Shown: positions 55,272-63,349, counted from the stretch's first letter. The stretch: DNA of 64,000 nt from Actinoplanes teichomyceticus ATCC 31121 (GCF_003711105.1 NZ_CP023865.1:4675001-4739000); one strand, 5' to 3'. Notes: generated by a model from the sequence alone, not told the origin. Program-made: numbers and translations.

Positions 55272-55694
55272 ATGGTGCACACCGACGAGCTACGGACGAT
55301 TCTGCGCGACGCCTGGGGGCGCGACACCTGCGATCCGCACGATCTGGCGGACTGGACGCCGGGCAATCCCGCGCGCGGGCAGTGCGGCGTGACCGCGCTG
55401 GTGGTCCACGAGCTGCTGGGTGGCAGCCTGGTGCTGGGCGAGGTGATGGTGGCCGGGACCAGGGTCGGCCATCACTACTGGAACCGGCTGCCGGACGGGC
55501 GCGAGGTCGACTTCACGGCGGACCAGTTCCGGCCGGAGGAGACCGTGACCGGCGGCGTGCTCCAGCAGCCGCCGGCGGGTGGACCGCGCCGGTGCCGCGA
55601 GCAGTGGGAACTGCTGCGCGGCCGGGTGCTCGCCGCGGTTCAGGGGCGACCGCGTAGCGTGACGGACGGGGGGACGCCGAACCGGGCGCGGTAG
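55272..55694 (+). CDS. YunG-like protein
   Basis: A 140-aa protein resembling the YunG family: DELRTILRDAWGRDTCDP, then TPGNPARGQCGVTALVVHEL and HHYWNRLPDGREVDFTADQF. The Cys in GQC and a following His-Tyr-Trp-Asn recall a papain-like or transglutaminase-like arrangement, but no activity is known. ATG 55272 follows GGAGGAG. The last 55 bp overlap the 3' end of the convergent AraC-family gene. Confidence 0.75.
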   Translation: MVHTDELRTILRDAWGRDTCDPHDLADWTPGNPARGQCGVTALVVHELLGGSLVLGEVMVAGTRVGHHYWNRLPDGREVDFTADQFRPEETVTGGVLQQPPAGGPRRCREQWELLRGRVLAAVQGRPRSVTDGGTPNRAR

Positions 55695-56623
55695 GCGCCG
55701 GCGAACCGGCCCATGTGGGTGAAACCCCAGCGGTAGGCCACCTCGCTGACGCTGACCTGACCGGGTTCGGAGCGGGACAGTTCGGCGTGTACCCCGTCCA
55801 GGCGCAGCCGGCGCAGGTAGACCATCGGGGACATGCCGACGTGCTGGCGGAAGGCGTCCTGCAGGACCCGGGCGCCGACGCCGGCGACGGCCGCCAGCTC
55901 GGTGGTGGTGTACGGCCGGCCCGGCTCGGCGTGCATCACGTCGAGCGCCCGTTTCACCGTCCGCGGCCGGTACGGGCCCTGCAGTCCGGCCGGCTCCTCG
56001 CCGTACGGATGCTGGACGCTCAGCGCCAGCCCGCTGACCACCATGTCCCGCCAGCGCGCCGCCATCCGGGGCTGGCTGGCCAGGCCGTCGGCTCCGCGCA
56101 GCTCGGCCAGCAGCAGCCGGACCAGCGCCATCCAGGTCCGGCCCGGCCCGTCGACCAGGTCGAAGCTGGCGCCCAGCGGCAGCGGGGACACCACCCGCTG
56201 GTCCAGCGCGGCGTCCAGCTCGCGTTCCAGGGCGCCGCGCTCCACCTTGACGCTGAGCAGCCGGCAGCTGCCCGGCCAGTCCAGTTCGATGTCGCCGGTC
56301 GGCCGGTAGACCACCGCCCGGGTCGGGTCGGCCAGCACCACGGTGCCGCGGTGCCGGGACCGCAGCATCCCGGTCAGCGGCGCCAGCACGTGGTACGACG
56401 TCTCCAGCGCGCCGCAGGACACCCGGATGTCGGTGCCGTACCCGACCTCGCCGAGCGTGATCGGCCCGAGCTCGACCACGTCGGCGCTGAAGTCGAACCG
56501 GCCGGGGTCACCGACCGGCTCGATCCGCAGTGCCGCGTAGTAGAGCCTGCGGCAGAACGCGCGGGCCTCCGCCACGTCGGTGGTGCGCAGTTCGACGTGG
56601 ACCGGGACGTCGCCGCCTGCCAT
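55640..56623 (-). CDS. AraC-family transcription regulator
   Basis: A 327-aa regulator. The N-terminal half is an AraC-binding-like sensor; the C-terminal 100 residues form two HTH motifs (TTTELAAVAGVGARVLQDAF and SVSEVAYRWGFTHMGRFAGA, then YRARFGVPPS). ATG 56623 is preferred because TAGTGT (56636-56631) ends 7 nt upstream; the TAG in that hexamer is also the stop codon of the upstream His-rich protein gene. Its target may be the operon upstream, which is inference from position. Confidence 0.9.
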   Translation of the reverse strand: MAGGDVPVHVELRTTDVAEARAFCRRLYYAALRIEPVGDPGRFDFSADVVELGPITLGEVGYGTDIRVSCGALETSYHVLAPLTGMLRSRHRGTVVLADPTRAVVYRPTGDIELDWPGSCRLLSVKVERGALERELDAALDQRVVSPLPLGASFDLVDGPGRTWMALVRLLLAELRGADGLASQPRMAARWRDMVVSGLALSVQHPYGEEPAGLQGPYRPRTVKRALDVMHAEPGRPYTTTELAAVAGVGARVLQDAFRQHVGMSPMVYLRRLRLDGVHAELSRSEPGQVSVSEVAYRWGFTHMGRFAGAYRARFGVPPSVTLRGRP

Positions 56624-56630
56624 GCGCTCC

Positions 56631-56636
56631 ACACTA
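56631..56636 (-). promoter_or_regulatory. Candidate -10 of the AraC-family gene
   Basis: TAGTGT, 7 nt before ATG 56623, with the stop codon of the preceding gene built into it. Confidence 0.45.
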
Positions 56637-56990
56637 AACCGAGACCAGGGTCCTCCCGGGCACGGCGTGCTCCGGCCAGGTGAACTCGGCGACCGCGCCG
56701 CCGCCGACGTGCACCTCGGCCAGCGGCTCCGCACCGTCGGCCCAGATCGCGTAACGGCCCTGCGCCAGGCCGTCGATGACGACGCAGTAGGTGACCCCGC
56801 CGCGCACGTACCGGGCCCGGACCGCGGCGTGCTGCCGCCGCTCGGGCCGGCCCGCGGGGCTCACCTCGATCTCGTACCCGTGGAACCGGGCCGTGGTGTG
56901 GATGATCAGGGCGCCGATCCGGCCGCCGATGTTCAGCATCACGGTGCCCTGCCCGGACGGGGCGAGCGTGTGGTGGTGATGGTGGCTCAT
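56634..56990 (-). CDS. Small His-rich-N-terminus protein of the DUF4331 operon
   Basis: A 118-aa protein that begins MSHHHHHTLAPSG, a natural run of five histidines. The rest is predicted beta: MLNIGGRIGALIIHTTARFH, RARYVRGGVTYCVVIDGLAQ and a tail GRTLVSV. There is no signal peptide. Its ATG overlaps the DUF4331 stop (ATGA). The histidines could bind metal. No family was recognised, though the beta-rich body and coupling to DUF4331 suggest a dedicated partner. Confidence 0.75.
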   Translation of the reverse strand: MSHHHHHTLAPSGQGTVMLNIGGRIGALIIHTTARFHGYEIEVSPAGRPERRQHAAVRARYVRGGVTYCVVIDGLAQGRYAIWADGAEPLAEVHVGGGAVAEFTWPEHAVPGRTLVSV

Positions 56991-58381
56991 GCCGGCACCG
57001 AGAATCCGTCGAAGGGAGTACCCAGGTAGGGGAAGCGTTTGAGCAGCCCGGAGCTGACGTCCTTGATGCTCAGGCCTTGTTCGACCAGGCCCGCCGCGGC
57101 GTCCGGCTCGAACTTCTCGTCCACCAGCGGCACGGTGGCGCCGGCGATGGCGCGCAGCGAGATGGAGACCACGTCGTCGGCGATGCGCCGGCCGTTCGGG
57201 AAACCGGCCAGGTCGCCGCCGACCACGCCGAACGCGTTCGGCTTGGCGGCCGGCGGGATCGCGGTGTTGAGTCGCAGCATGTCGGCCTGCACCTCGCCGG
57301 TGTTGTTCTGGAAGCCGTCGATGATCCCGCCCGGGATGCCGGTGAGCAGGATGGCAAGCAGGTCGGCCCGGTCCTTGCCGGCCTTGTTCAGGGCCGCCAG
57401 GTTGTCGAACAGCCCCGGGTAGAGCACCGGCAGCAGCGACGCCAGCTCGGGGGTGGCGACGAACTCGGCGAACTTCTTGTCCTCGCTCGGCGGCAGGCTG
57501 TTCCACCGGTCCTTCTGCGCCATCGGGACGATGACCTCGTTGAACAGCGGGTTCCCCAGCCGCGACACCTGGACCTGCGGGCCGACGTACACGTCGGCGG
57601 CCGCGCTGTCGCCGCCGCGCAGCTGCACCTGGCGGCGGCTGGCCGAGGTCCACACCCCGATCACCGCGCCCGAGTCGGCGGCCTTGACCCGCTTCTTGCC
57701 GTCCCGGCGGACCATGTGCAGCGGGATCTGCAGCGCGAGGCTGTGCACGTTGGTCCGGTCGGTGGCGTTGACCGCCTTGCCGGCGTAGTTGAACAGCTTC
57801 TGGCCGACCAGGTGTTTGTCCTGGAACGGGCGCAGCGTGCCGAGGTCGAAGATGGCGCCCAGGTCCACGAAGAACGCGTCGGCGCGCTGACCGGCGAAAA
57901 CCTTCTCGCCGGTCGGCAGCTTGTGCACGGCGTCCTTGGCGAGAGCCTCGTAGTCCGGGATGGAGATCTTCCCGACGTTGCACGGCGGGCAGGGCAGCTT
58001 CTTGGCCAGCACGGTGCTCTTGCCGTGCCGGTCGACCTTGGTGACCGAGAAGAACTGCCGCCGGTTCCAGTTCTCGCTGTCCAGCGATTCGATCTGGCCG
58101 GTGTTGTACAGGAAGGTCTTGTCGTTGCGCAGCTCGGTGACGAACCGGAACTGGTAGGTGATGTCCGGGCGGGCGTCACCGTTCGCGTCGATGTGGATCT
58201 CGTAGAGCACGTCGTCGCCGAACTCGAAGAAGTTCGGGCCGCTGGCCGGGATCTGCAACGGCACGTAGTTGGCGATGATGGTGACCGTGTCCGGATCGTC
58301 GGGGCTGACGAACGCGTAGAGGTCGGAGCTGTCGGCTACCGGGTCCTTGCTGATTTCCGGCGCTTCGCGGTGAGAAGACAT
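56987..58381 (-). CDS. DUF4331 family protein
   Basis: A 464-aa protein starting MSSHREAPEISKDPVADSSD, then LYAFVSPDDPDTVTIIANYV, diagnostic of DUF4331. Later blocks are HIDANGDARPDITYQFRFVT and DVYVGPQVQVSRLGNPLFNE. No signal peptide is visible, although the preceding gene in the operon has a Tat signal. The family function is unknown. ATG 58381 has GGAGG about 11 nt upstream. Confidence 0.9.
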   Translation of the reverse strand: MSSHREAPEISKDPVADSSDLYAFVSPDDPDTVTIIANYVPLQIPASGPNFFEFGDDVLYEIHIDANGDARPDITYQFRFVTELRNDKTFLYNTGQIESLDSENWNRRQFFSVTKVDRHGKSTVLAKKLPCPPCNVGKISIPDYEALAKDAVHKLPTGEKVFAGQRADAFFVDLGAIFDLGTLRPFQDKHLVGQKLFNYAGKAVNATDRTNVHSLALQIPLHMVRRDGKKRVKAADSGAVIGVWTSASRRQVQLRGGDSAAADVYVGPQVQVSRLGNPLFNEVIVPMAQKDRWNSLPPSEDKKFAEFVATPELASLLPVLYPGLFDNLAALNKAGKDRADLLAILLTGIPGGIIDGFQNNTGEVQADMLRLNTAIPPAAKPNAFGVVGGDLAGFPNGRRIADDVVSISLRAIAGATVPLVDEKFEPDAAAGLVEQGLSIKDVSSGLLKRFPYLGTPFDGFSVPA

Positions 58382-58400
58382 TGTCGCGTGATCCTCCGGG

Positions 58401-58679
58401 TCAGCGGCCGGCGGCCTTGAGCAGCTGGGCGGCCAGCTTCTTGTCGGTGACCGTCTTCCGGGACTCGCCGGAGAAGACGTCGAGCGTGCCCTTGCTGGCG
58501 TCGCGCACCGAGATGACCAGCGGCGAGCCGTCGGAGGACGAGGTGGTCTCGTTCTCGCCGGCGAGGCTGAGCCCGGCAACGGAGGCGGCCGAGACCCCGA
58601 CGCCGGCGGCGGAGAGCGCCAGCATCCGCCGGCGATTGAACCGCGGGAACGCCTGGGCACGGTAGCGACTACGACTCAT
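58401..58679 (-). CDS. Small Tat-exported protein, first gene of the DUF4331 operon
   Basis: A 92-aa protein with a twin-arginine signal (FNRRRMLALSAAGVGVSAAS) and a short mature part containing SPLVISVRDASKGTLDVFSG. ATG 58679 follows GAAAGG by 7 nt. It lies 19 bp before the DUF4331 gene. Tat export implies folding or cofactor loading before export. I do not recognise the mature domain. Confidence 0.75.
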   Translation of the reverse strand: MSRSRYRAQAFPRFNRRRMLALSAAGVGVSAASVAGLSLAGENETTSSSDGSPLVISVRDASKGTLDVFSGESRKTVTDKKLAAQLLKAAGR

Positions 58680-58822
58680 GCTGGGCCTTTCGTCTGTTGG
58701 GGGCCGGACGGGCGGTGCATTGTCGACGCCGTTGATTACGTGACGGGTGATCGAGGGGTTCAAACCTTTTTTCGGCCCCCTCTGCCGCTACATCGATAAC
58801 GGTGAGCGCCGGTCCGGCGCGG

Positions 58823-58912
58823 GCGCAGCGGCCGGCCGGAGCGCAGCGGCCGATCCGGGCGCAGCATCCGGCCCGGGCTCAGCCGCCGACCCGAGCTCAG
58901 CTTCCGGCGCGC
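58823..58912. repeat. Degenerate 18-bp tandem repeat, five copies
   Basis: Units begin at 58823, 58841, 58859, 58877 and 58895 (GCGCAGCGGCCGGCCGGA and variants). The last copy runs into the 3' end of the LPMO gene, so its final codons derive from the repeat. Confidence 0.75.
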
Positions 58913-59832
58913 CGGCGGCGGTGGCGGAGGCGGCCGGCGAGGCCGATCGCGGCGGCCAGCGCGGCGCCGCCGAGCGCGCCGGCGATCAGCCAGTGGCCCA
59001 CCGCGGGGCTGCCGCCGTCCGGGCCGGTGGCCGCGACCGGGACCGGGCCGGCGTCGCGTGGCGGCGCGGTGGCCGCGGCGGCCCCGGCGGCGCCCGGGGA
59101 GGTGCGCCGCACCGCCGACGTGCGCACCGGTACGGCCGTCCCGGTCGCCGCCGTCCCGGTCGCCGCCGTCGGGGCCGGCGCGGCGGACGGCGCCCGGCTC
59201 ACCACGGGAGCGGCCGGGAAGACCAGATCGGAGCACGAGTAGTAGGTGTCCGGGGTGCTCGAGGTCTCCCAGACCACGTACAGCATCTGCCGCCCGGTCC
59301 GCGGCGGCAGGGTGACCCGCATCCGGTACGCCCCACCGGTCAGCGGCGGGTCGGTGAACGACGCGAGCGGCTTGCTGCCCAGGTCGGCCCAGGTCAGCCG
59401 CTTCGACGCGTCGTACCCGGGACGGGTCAGGTAGATCCGGAACTCGCCGGCGTGCGGGATCGTCCCGCGGTACGCGATGGCCAGCCTCTGCCCGGACCGG
59501 ACCGCGGTCGAGGGGAAGTCGTCCCGGGGCAGGTCGAGGCCCCGGTACGCGTCCAGGCCCCCGCTGCAGAGCTTCCCGTCCGGGACGGCCGCGCGGTCGT
59601 CGCCGCCGACGCCGGCGATCCGCAGGTTGTCGTACGCCCCGAGGAACCCGTTCGTGGCCGCCTTCGCCGCCTCGCACGCGGCCGTGCCGGTTCTCGTCCC
59701 GTTCCCGGCGCACGCGGCGGACCGGCTGATCGGCGTGGTCGGCGCGCCGTGCGCGAACACGGGCGCGGCCGGTACGGCGAGCGTGGCGGCCGCGGTCAGC
59801 GAAGCGGCGGCGCTCAGGCGGCGGACGGGCAC
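58897..59832 (-). CDS. AA10 lytic polysaccharide monooxygenase with C-terminal membrane anchor
   Basis: A 311-aa protein. The signal peptide ends VFA at residue 27, so the mature protein begins with H28 (HGAPTTPISRSAAC), the first copper ligand. The second His is in GTIPHAGEFRIYLTRPGYD. It would cleave chitin or cellulose oxidatively. An Ala/Thr/Pro-rich linker follows, then a membrane helix (WLIAGALGGAALAAAIGLAG) and a basic tail, so it stays on the cell surface. GTG 59832 follows GGGGGA by about 5 nt. Confidence 0.9.
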   Translation of the reverse strand: MPVRRLSAAASLTAAATLAVPAAPVFAHGAPTTPISRSAACAGNGTRTGTAACEAAKAATNGFLGAYDNLRIAGVGGDDRAAVPDGKLCSGGLDAYRGLDLPRDDFPSTAVRSGQRLAIAYRGTIPHAGEFRIYLTRPGYDASKRLTWADLGSKPLASFTDPPLTGGAYRMRVTLPPRTGRQMLYVVWETSSTPDTYYSCSDLVFPAAPVVSRAPSAAPAPTAATGTAATGTAVPVRTSAVRRTSPGAAGAAAATAPPRDAGPVPVAATGPDGGSPAVGHWLIAGALGGAALAAAIGLAGRLRHRRRRAGS

Positions 59833-59967
59833 GGGATCCCCCAGGCGGGTGACAGCGGCCGGGGCGTTCCCGGTCACCCGGGAATACGGAGATCCGGCAC
59901 CGCTCGTTCAGCCCCCGGCGGGCTGTGATTGCATGACCGGATCCGGCAACACCACACGGGAGGATCC

Positions 59968-60336
59968 ATGAACAAGCCCGACGTCGGGCCCATCCCCGAC
60001 GAAGCCCCCAGCGACCTGCTGATCGAGGACATCGTCGAGGGCACCGGCCCGGAGGCCAAGCCCGGCGAGTACGTCAGCGTCCACTACGTGGGCGTGGCCC
60101 AGTCGACGGGCAAGGAGTTCGACGCCTCCTACAACCGGGGCCAGCCGCTCGGCTTCCGGGTCGGCGGCCAGCAGGTCATCGCCGGCTGGGACCAGGGCGT
60201 GGCCGGGATGAAGGTGGGCGGTCGCCGCAAGCTGACGATCCCGCCGCACCTGGGGTACGGCGCGGCCGGCGCCGGCGGTGTGATCAAGCCGAACGAGACC
60301 CTGATCTTCGTGGTCGACCTCGTCGAGGTGCACTGA
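59968..60336 (+). CDS. FKBP-type peptidyl-prolyl isomerase
   Basis: A 122-aa cytosolic protein. The FKBP fold is shown by VSVHYVGVAQSTGKEFDASY, the active-site VIAGWDQGVAGMKVGGRRKL and IPPHLGYGAAGAGGVIKPNE followed by TLIFVVDLVEV. It speeds proline isomerisation in protein folding. ATG 59968 follows GGGAGG. The gene ends inside a 60-bp palindrome shared with the convergent neighbour. Confidence 0.95.
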   Translation: MNKPDVGPIPDEAPSDLLIEDIVEGTGPEAKPGEYVSVHYVGVAQSTGKEFDASYNRGQPLGFRVGGQQVIAGWDQGVAGMKVGGRRKLTIPPHLGYGAAGAGGVIKPNETLIFVVDLVEVH

Positions 60337-60392
60337 CCCGTCGCCCCGGCGGGGCCACCGGCCGGTGGCCCCGCCGGGGCGGCCCGGGTCAG
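60333..60392. terminator. 60-bp palindrome holding both stop codons of a convergent pair
   Basis: The core 60342-60381 is a perfect 40-bp palindrome centred on CCGG|CCGG. The outer arms CTGACCCG (60333-60340) and CGGGTCAG (60385-60392) contain the TGA stops of the two convergent genes. It should terminate transcription from both sides. Confidence 0.85.
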
Positions 60393-61072
60393 GCCGGTTT
60401 TCCGGGCTCGGGCGCTTCCCCGGCCCCGTCGAGCAGGCCGGACAACCCGGCCGTGGCCTCCGCCTCGATCCGGGCGGCCAGCGCCTGCTCCTCGGCCAGC
60501 CGGGCCTCCTCGGCCAGCACCTCGGCGGCCACCTCGGCGACGTGCGCCGCCCGACGTACCTCGACCGCGTCGACCAGGGCGTCCGCGTACCGCTGGCGGG
60601 CCCGCGCCACCTCCTCGTCGACCTGCTCCAGCGCCGCCTCGTCCGGCCGGGTGTGCGTCCAGATCCGGTTCAGCTGCTCCACCGAGAGCGCGCCCCGCCG
60701 GTACGCCTCCAGCGCCGCCCGCTCCACCAGTCGCCGACTCTCGTCGGCCGGCCCGGTCCACGCGTCCCACTTCGCCTGCTGGTAGCGCTGCTCGGCCTGG
60801 TCACGCATCCCGGCCACCGCGGTGGCCCGCTCCCGGGCCGCGTCGGCCGCCGCCATCGCGCGCTGCGCCGCGGCGCGCACCTCGTCCGCGTCGGCCGCCA
60901 GCTCGTCCACCGGCTCCGGCGGCACCGGCCCGGCGACTCGCGGCGCCCGGTCCGGCTCGCCGTCGCGGGCCCGTTGCCGGCCGGCCACGACCGCCATCCC
61001 GCCGAGCGCGAGCACGGCGAGCAGGAGCAGTGCCACCAGGATCTGCGCCGCCTCGATCCCCGTTCCCCTCAC
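60389..61072 (-). CDS. Membrane-anchored coiled-coil protein
   Basis: A 227-aa protein: one N-terminal membrane helix (AAQILVALLLLAVLALGGMA), then long Ala/Glu/Arg-rich helices with heptad-like pattern and one less charged stretch RYQQAKWDAWTGPADESRRL. No family was recognised. GTG 61072 has no ribosome binding site; TAGCGT (61086-61081) lies 8 nt upstream, consistent with a leaderless mRNA. Confidence 0.7.
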   Translation of the reverse strand: MRGTGIEAAQILVALLLLAVLALGGMAVVAGRQRARDGEPDRAPRVAGPVPPEPVDELAADADEVRAAAQRAMAAADAARERATAVAGMRDQAEQRYQQAKWDAWTGPADESRRLVERAALEAYRRGALSVEQLNRIWTHTRPDEAALEQVDEEVARARQRYADALVDAVEVRRAAHVAEVAAEVLAEEARLAEEQALAARIEAEATAGLSGLLDGAGEAPEPGKPA

Positions 61073-61080
61073 GCCCCTCG

Positions 61081-61086
61081 ACGCTA
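61081..61086 (-). promoter_or_regulatory. Candidate -10 of a leaderless promoter
   Basis: TAGCGT on the minus strand, 8 nt before GTG 61072. Confidence 0.4.
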
Positions 61087-61117
61087 GCGGGAAAGTGGAT
61101 CATCCGCACATCGAGGG

Positions 61118-61255
61118 CTACCGGCGTGATCCGCGCCGGCCGCGGGCCCGGGACAGCGGGATCACGTTGCGCGGCGGATCGGCGGGGCGCTCCACCGCCG
61201 GGGCCGGGGACGCCGGCTCGGCGGCCGGCTGCCAGGGCTCGTCGATCGGGATCAC
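61118..61255 (-). CDS. 45-aa protein coupled to the lipoprotein gene
   Basis: GTG 61255 overlaps the stop of the lipoprotein gene by 4 nt (GTGA) and opens a 45-codon frame. The product starts MIPIDEPWQPAAEPASPAP and ends NVIPLSRARGRRGSRR, acidic and Pro-rich first, strongly basic last. The exact overlap is the same coupling seen in the well-supported operons here, which is the main reason to call it. No homologue is known to me. Confidence 0.5.
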   Translation of the reverse strand: MIPIDEPWQPAAEPASPAPAVERPADPPRNVIPLSRARGRRGSRR

Positions 61256-62151
61256 TTGGCTCCCGTCAGGGCCGCGCAGCCGCCGGTCTCGTCCGGCAGC
61301 AGCGGCCGGAAGGTGATGCTCCACCGCTTGCCCGCGGAGGTCCACGGGGTGCGCTGGTTGGCCTTCTCCGCGGCCGCCCACACCTGCCGCGTCTCGGCGC
61401 CGGTGACCGCGACGCAGTGCAGGCCGGTGGTGGCCACCAGTTCCGGGCCGGGCAGCACGGGGCCGGGCCAGGCCTGCTCCGACGGCTTCAGCCCGTCGTC
61501 GCCGTCGACGTACTCCCGGGCCAGGACGGCCATGCTCTGCGGCCGGTACCGCTGCGGCCCCGGGGAGCCGGCCTCCCCGGTCAGCGCGGTGAGCTCCTCG
61601 ACGTACGCCCGGAGCTTCTTGCGGGCCGCCTGGTCGGCGGCGGTCAGCTGCGGGTCCTCCGGCAGCGCGTGGTCGAGGGCCGACACCCGTACGGTCTGCG
61701 TCCGGCCGCCGGAGGTGACGGTGATCACGGTGTCCGGGATGTCGGCGACGCCGGGCGTGCCGAAGTCGGCGCCGGAACGCACCCCGGCGGCGACCGCGTC
61801 GTCCGCCCACTGCCGCGCCCGCTCCGGGGTGAGCTGGAGCTGCTGCAGGTTGGGCAGCGCCGGGCCGGGCGCGATCGCCGGGACCGGGCCGTTGCTGATC
61901 ACCCGGCCGTCGGCGTAGACGGAGACCTGCGGGAGCCGCCCGTACTGGAACTGCGGCGGCACGAAACCGCCCTCCTGCGCGACCCGGACCAGCACGGTGG
62001 GGTCGCCGGCGGGGGCCGGGGCGCTCTCGGCGCGCGGGTCGGCGGTCGAACCGGACGAGCCGGCCTCGCCGGCTGTGCCGGGCCGGGCACAGCCGGCCAT
62101 CAGGATCAGGGGGACGGCGGCGGCGGTCAGAAGGCCGCGGGTTCGGGTCAT
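61252..62151 (-). CDS. Secreted lipoprotein of unknown function
   Basis: A 299-aa protein with a signal and lipobox LMAGC at residues 17-21 (MTRTRGLLTAAAVPLILMAG then C). The mature part includes QVSVYADGRVISNGP and LPNLQQLQLTPERARQWADD, and two Cys near the C-terminus (LHCVAVTG, GGCAALTG) that could form a disulfide. No family is assigned. ATG 62151 is the only plausible start. Confidence 0.8.
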   Translation of the reverse strand: MTRTRGLLTAAAVPLILMAGCARPGTAGEAGSSGSTADPRAESAPAPAGDPTVLVRVAQEGGFVPPQFQYGRLPQVSVYADGRVISNGPVPAIAPGPALPNLQQLQLTPERARQWADDAVAAGVRSGADFGTPGVADIPDTVITVTSGGRTQTVRVSALDHALPEDPQLTAADQAARKKLRAYVEELTALTGEAGSPGPQRYRPQSMAVLAREYVDGDDGLKPSEQAWPGPVLPGPELVATTGLHCVAVTGAETRQVWAAAEKANQRTPWTSAGKRWSITFRPLLPDETGGCAALTGAK

Positions 62152-62226
62152 GTCCGGTACGACGAGACGCGCGGCCCGCCGGTTCCGCGCCGGGCGCAGA
62201 TTCCCGCCGAAAGAATCAGATCTTGC

Positions 62227-62436
62227 CTACGGCGCCACCCGGGCCCGCCGGCCGAGCACCTCGACGACGTCCCCGGGATGCAGCTGGCGGCCGCGCCGGG
62301 TGTCCACCTCGCCGTTGACGGTGACGTCGCCCGCGGCGATCAGGACCTTGCCCTCGCCCCCGGTCTCGATGAGGTCGGCCAGCTTGAGGAACTGGCCCAG
62401 CCGGATCATGTCACCGTCGATCGGCACGTCGCGCAT
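62227..62436 (-). CDS. S4-domain RNA-binding protein (YaaA/RlbA-like)
   Basis: A 69-aa protein that is essentially one S4 domain: IDGDMIRLGQFLKLADLIET, then GKVLIAAGDVTVNGEVDTRR and GRQLHPGDVVEVLG. Small S4 proteins bind structured RNA, often on ribosomal subunits. ATG 62436 has GGATGA nearby. It is divergent from the YcnI-like gene. Confidence 0.88.
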   Translation of the reverse strand: MRDVPIDGDMIRLGQFLKLADLIETGGEGKVLIAAGDVTVNGEVDTRRGRQLHPGDVVEVLGRRARVAP

Positions 62437-62560
62437 CCGGACATCATCCGGCACCGCCGCGGGCGGCCCGCAGCCAGGGCGGGTGCGGCGGGCGCAACCG
62501 GCCGGAAAAGTTTCCCCCGGCCGGTTGAACCATCGGGGCCGGTGATCCGAACTATCTGCC

Positions 62561-63349
62561 GTGAGGTATTTGGGAACAGCGCTGACGGTGGCGGCGACCG
62601 CCGGGATCCTCGGGGTGGCCGGTCCGGCGTTCGCCGACGTGACGGTCACCCCGGCCAGCGCGCCGCAGGGCAGCGGCCAGAACCTGGCGTACCACGTCAC
62701 CAACGACGGCGCCCGGCCGATCACCCAGGTGACCCTCCAGATTCCCGAGGACACCCCGATCGCCGAGGTCTATCCGCTGTCCACGGACAACTGGGCCCCG
62801 CGGATCGAGTGGCGGCAACTGAGCACGCCGCTGAAGACCATCCACAACGGCACCCCGGTCACCCAGGTGCCGAAGTCGATCACCTGGATCGCGGTGGGCG
62901 GGAAGTCCATCGCGCCGGGCGGCTCGGCGGACCTGGGCGTGGCGGTCGGCCCGCTGCCCACCCTCAGCTCGGTCACTTTCACCCTCCTCGGCCGGTACGC
63001 CGACGGCGGCAGCACCCCGGCGATGCGGGCGGGCATGACGCTCACCCCGGACCCGGGTGGCACGGCGGCGGCCGGCCACCACGGCGCCGCGGACCCCGGG
63101 GCCGTCGCGGAGGACCAGCTCTTCGAGCAGGTCGTCGCCGAGGCGCGGGCCGACGAGCGGGGGCCCTCGGTGCTCGGCCTGGCCGGCTGGGTGGTGGCCG
63201 CGCTGGCCCTGCTCGGCGCCGGCTGGCTGGCGCTGCGCAACCGGCACCGGGCCGGCGACGACCCGGACGAGCCGTCCCCGGGCGGCGCCGAGGAGGACAC
63301 CGAGGAGAAGGAGACGGTCGCAGCCGGTCGCTGGAGCTATCGCGGCTGA
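62561..63349 (+). CDS. YcnI-like (DUF1775) membrane-anchored exported protein
   Basis: A 262-aa protein: signal peptide (cleavage probably after AFA, residue 25), a DUF1775-like domain (DVTVTPASAPQGSGQNLAYH, VTLQIPEDTPIAEVYPLSTD, ITWIAVGGKSIAPGGSADLG, VGPLPTLSSVTF), then a membrane helix (LGLAGWVVAALALLGAGWLA) and an acidic tail. YcnI proteins bind copper through an N-terminal His; here the mature protein would start with Asp, so the usual copper site is missing. GTG 62561 begins the signal peptide. Confidence 0.82.
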   Translation: MRYLGTALTVAATAGILGVAGPAFADVTVTPASAPQGSGQNLAYHVTNDGARPITQVTLQIPEDTPIAEVYPLSTDNWAPRIEWRQLSTPLKTIHNGTPVTQVPKSITWIAVGGKSIAPGGSADLGVAVGPLPTLSSVTFTLLGRYADGGSTPAMRAGMTLTPDPGGTAAAGHHGAADPGAVAEDQLFEQVVAEARADERGPSVLGLAGWVVAALALLGAGWLALRNRHRAGDDPDEPSPGGAEEDTEEKETVAAGRWSYRG

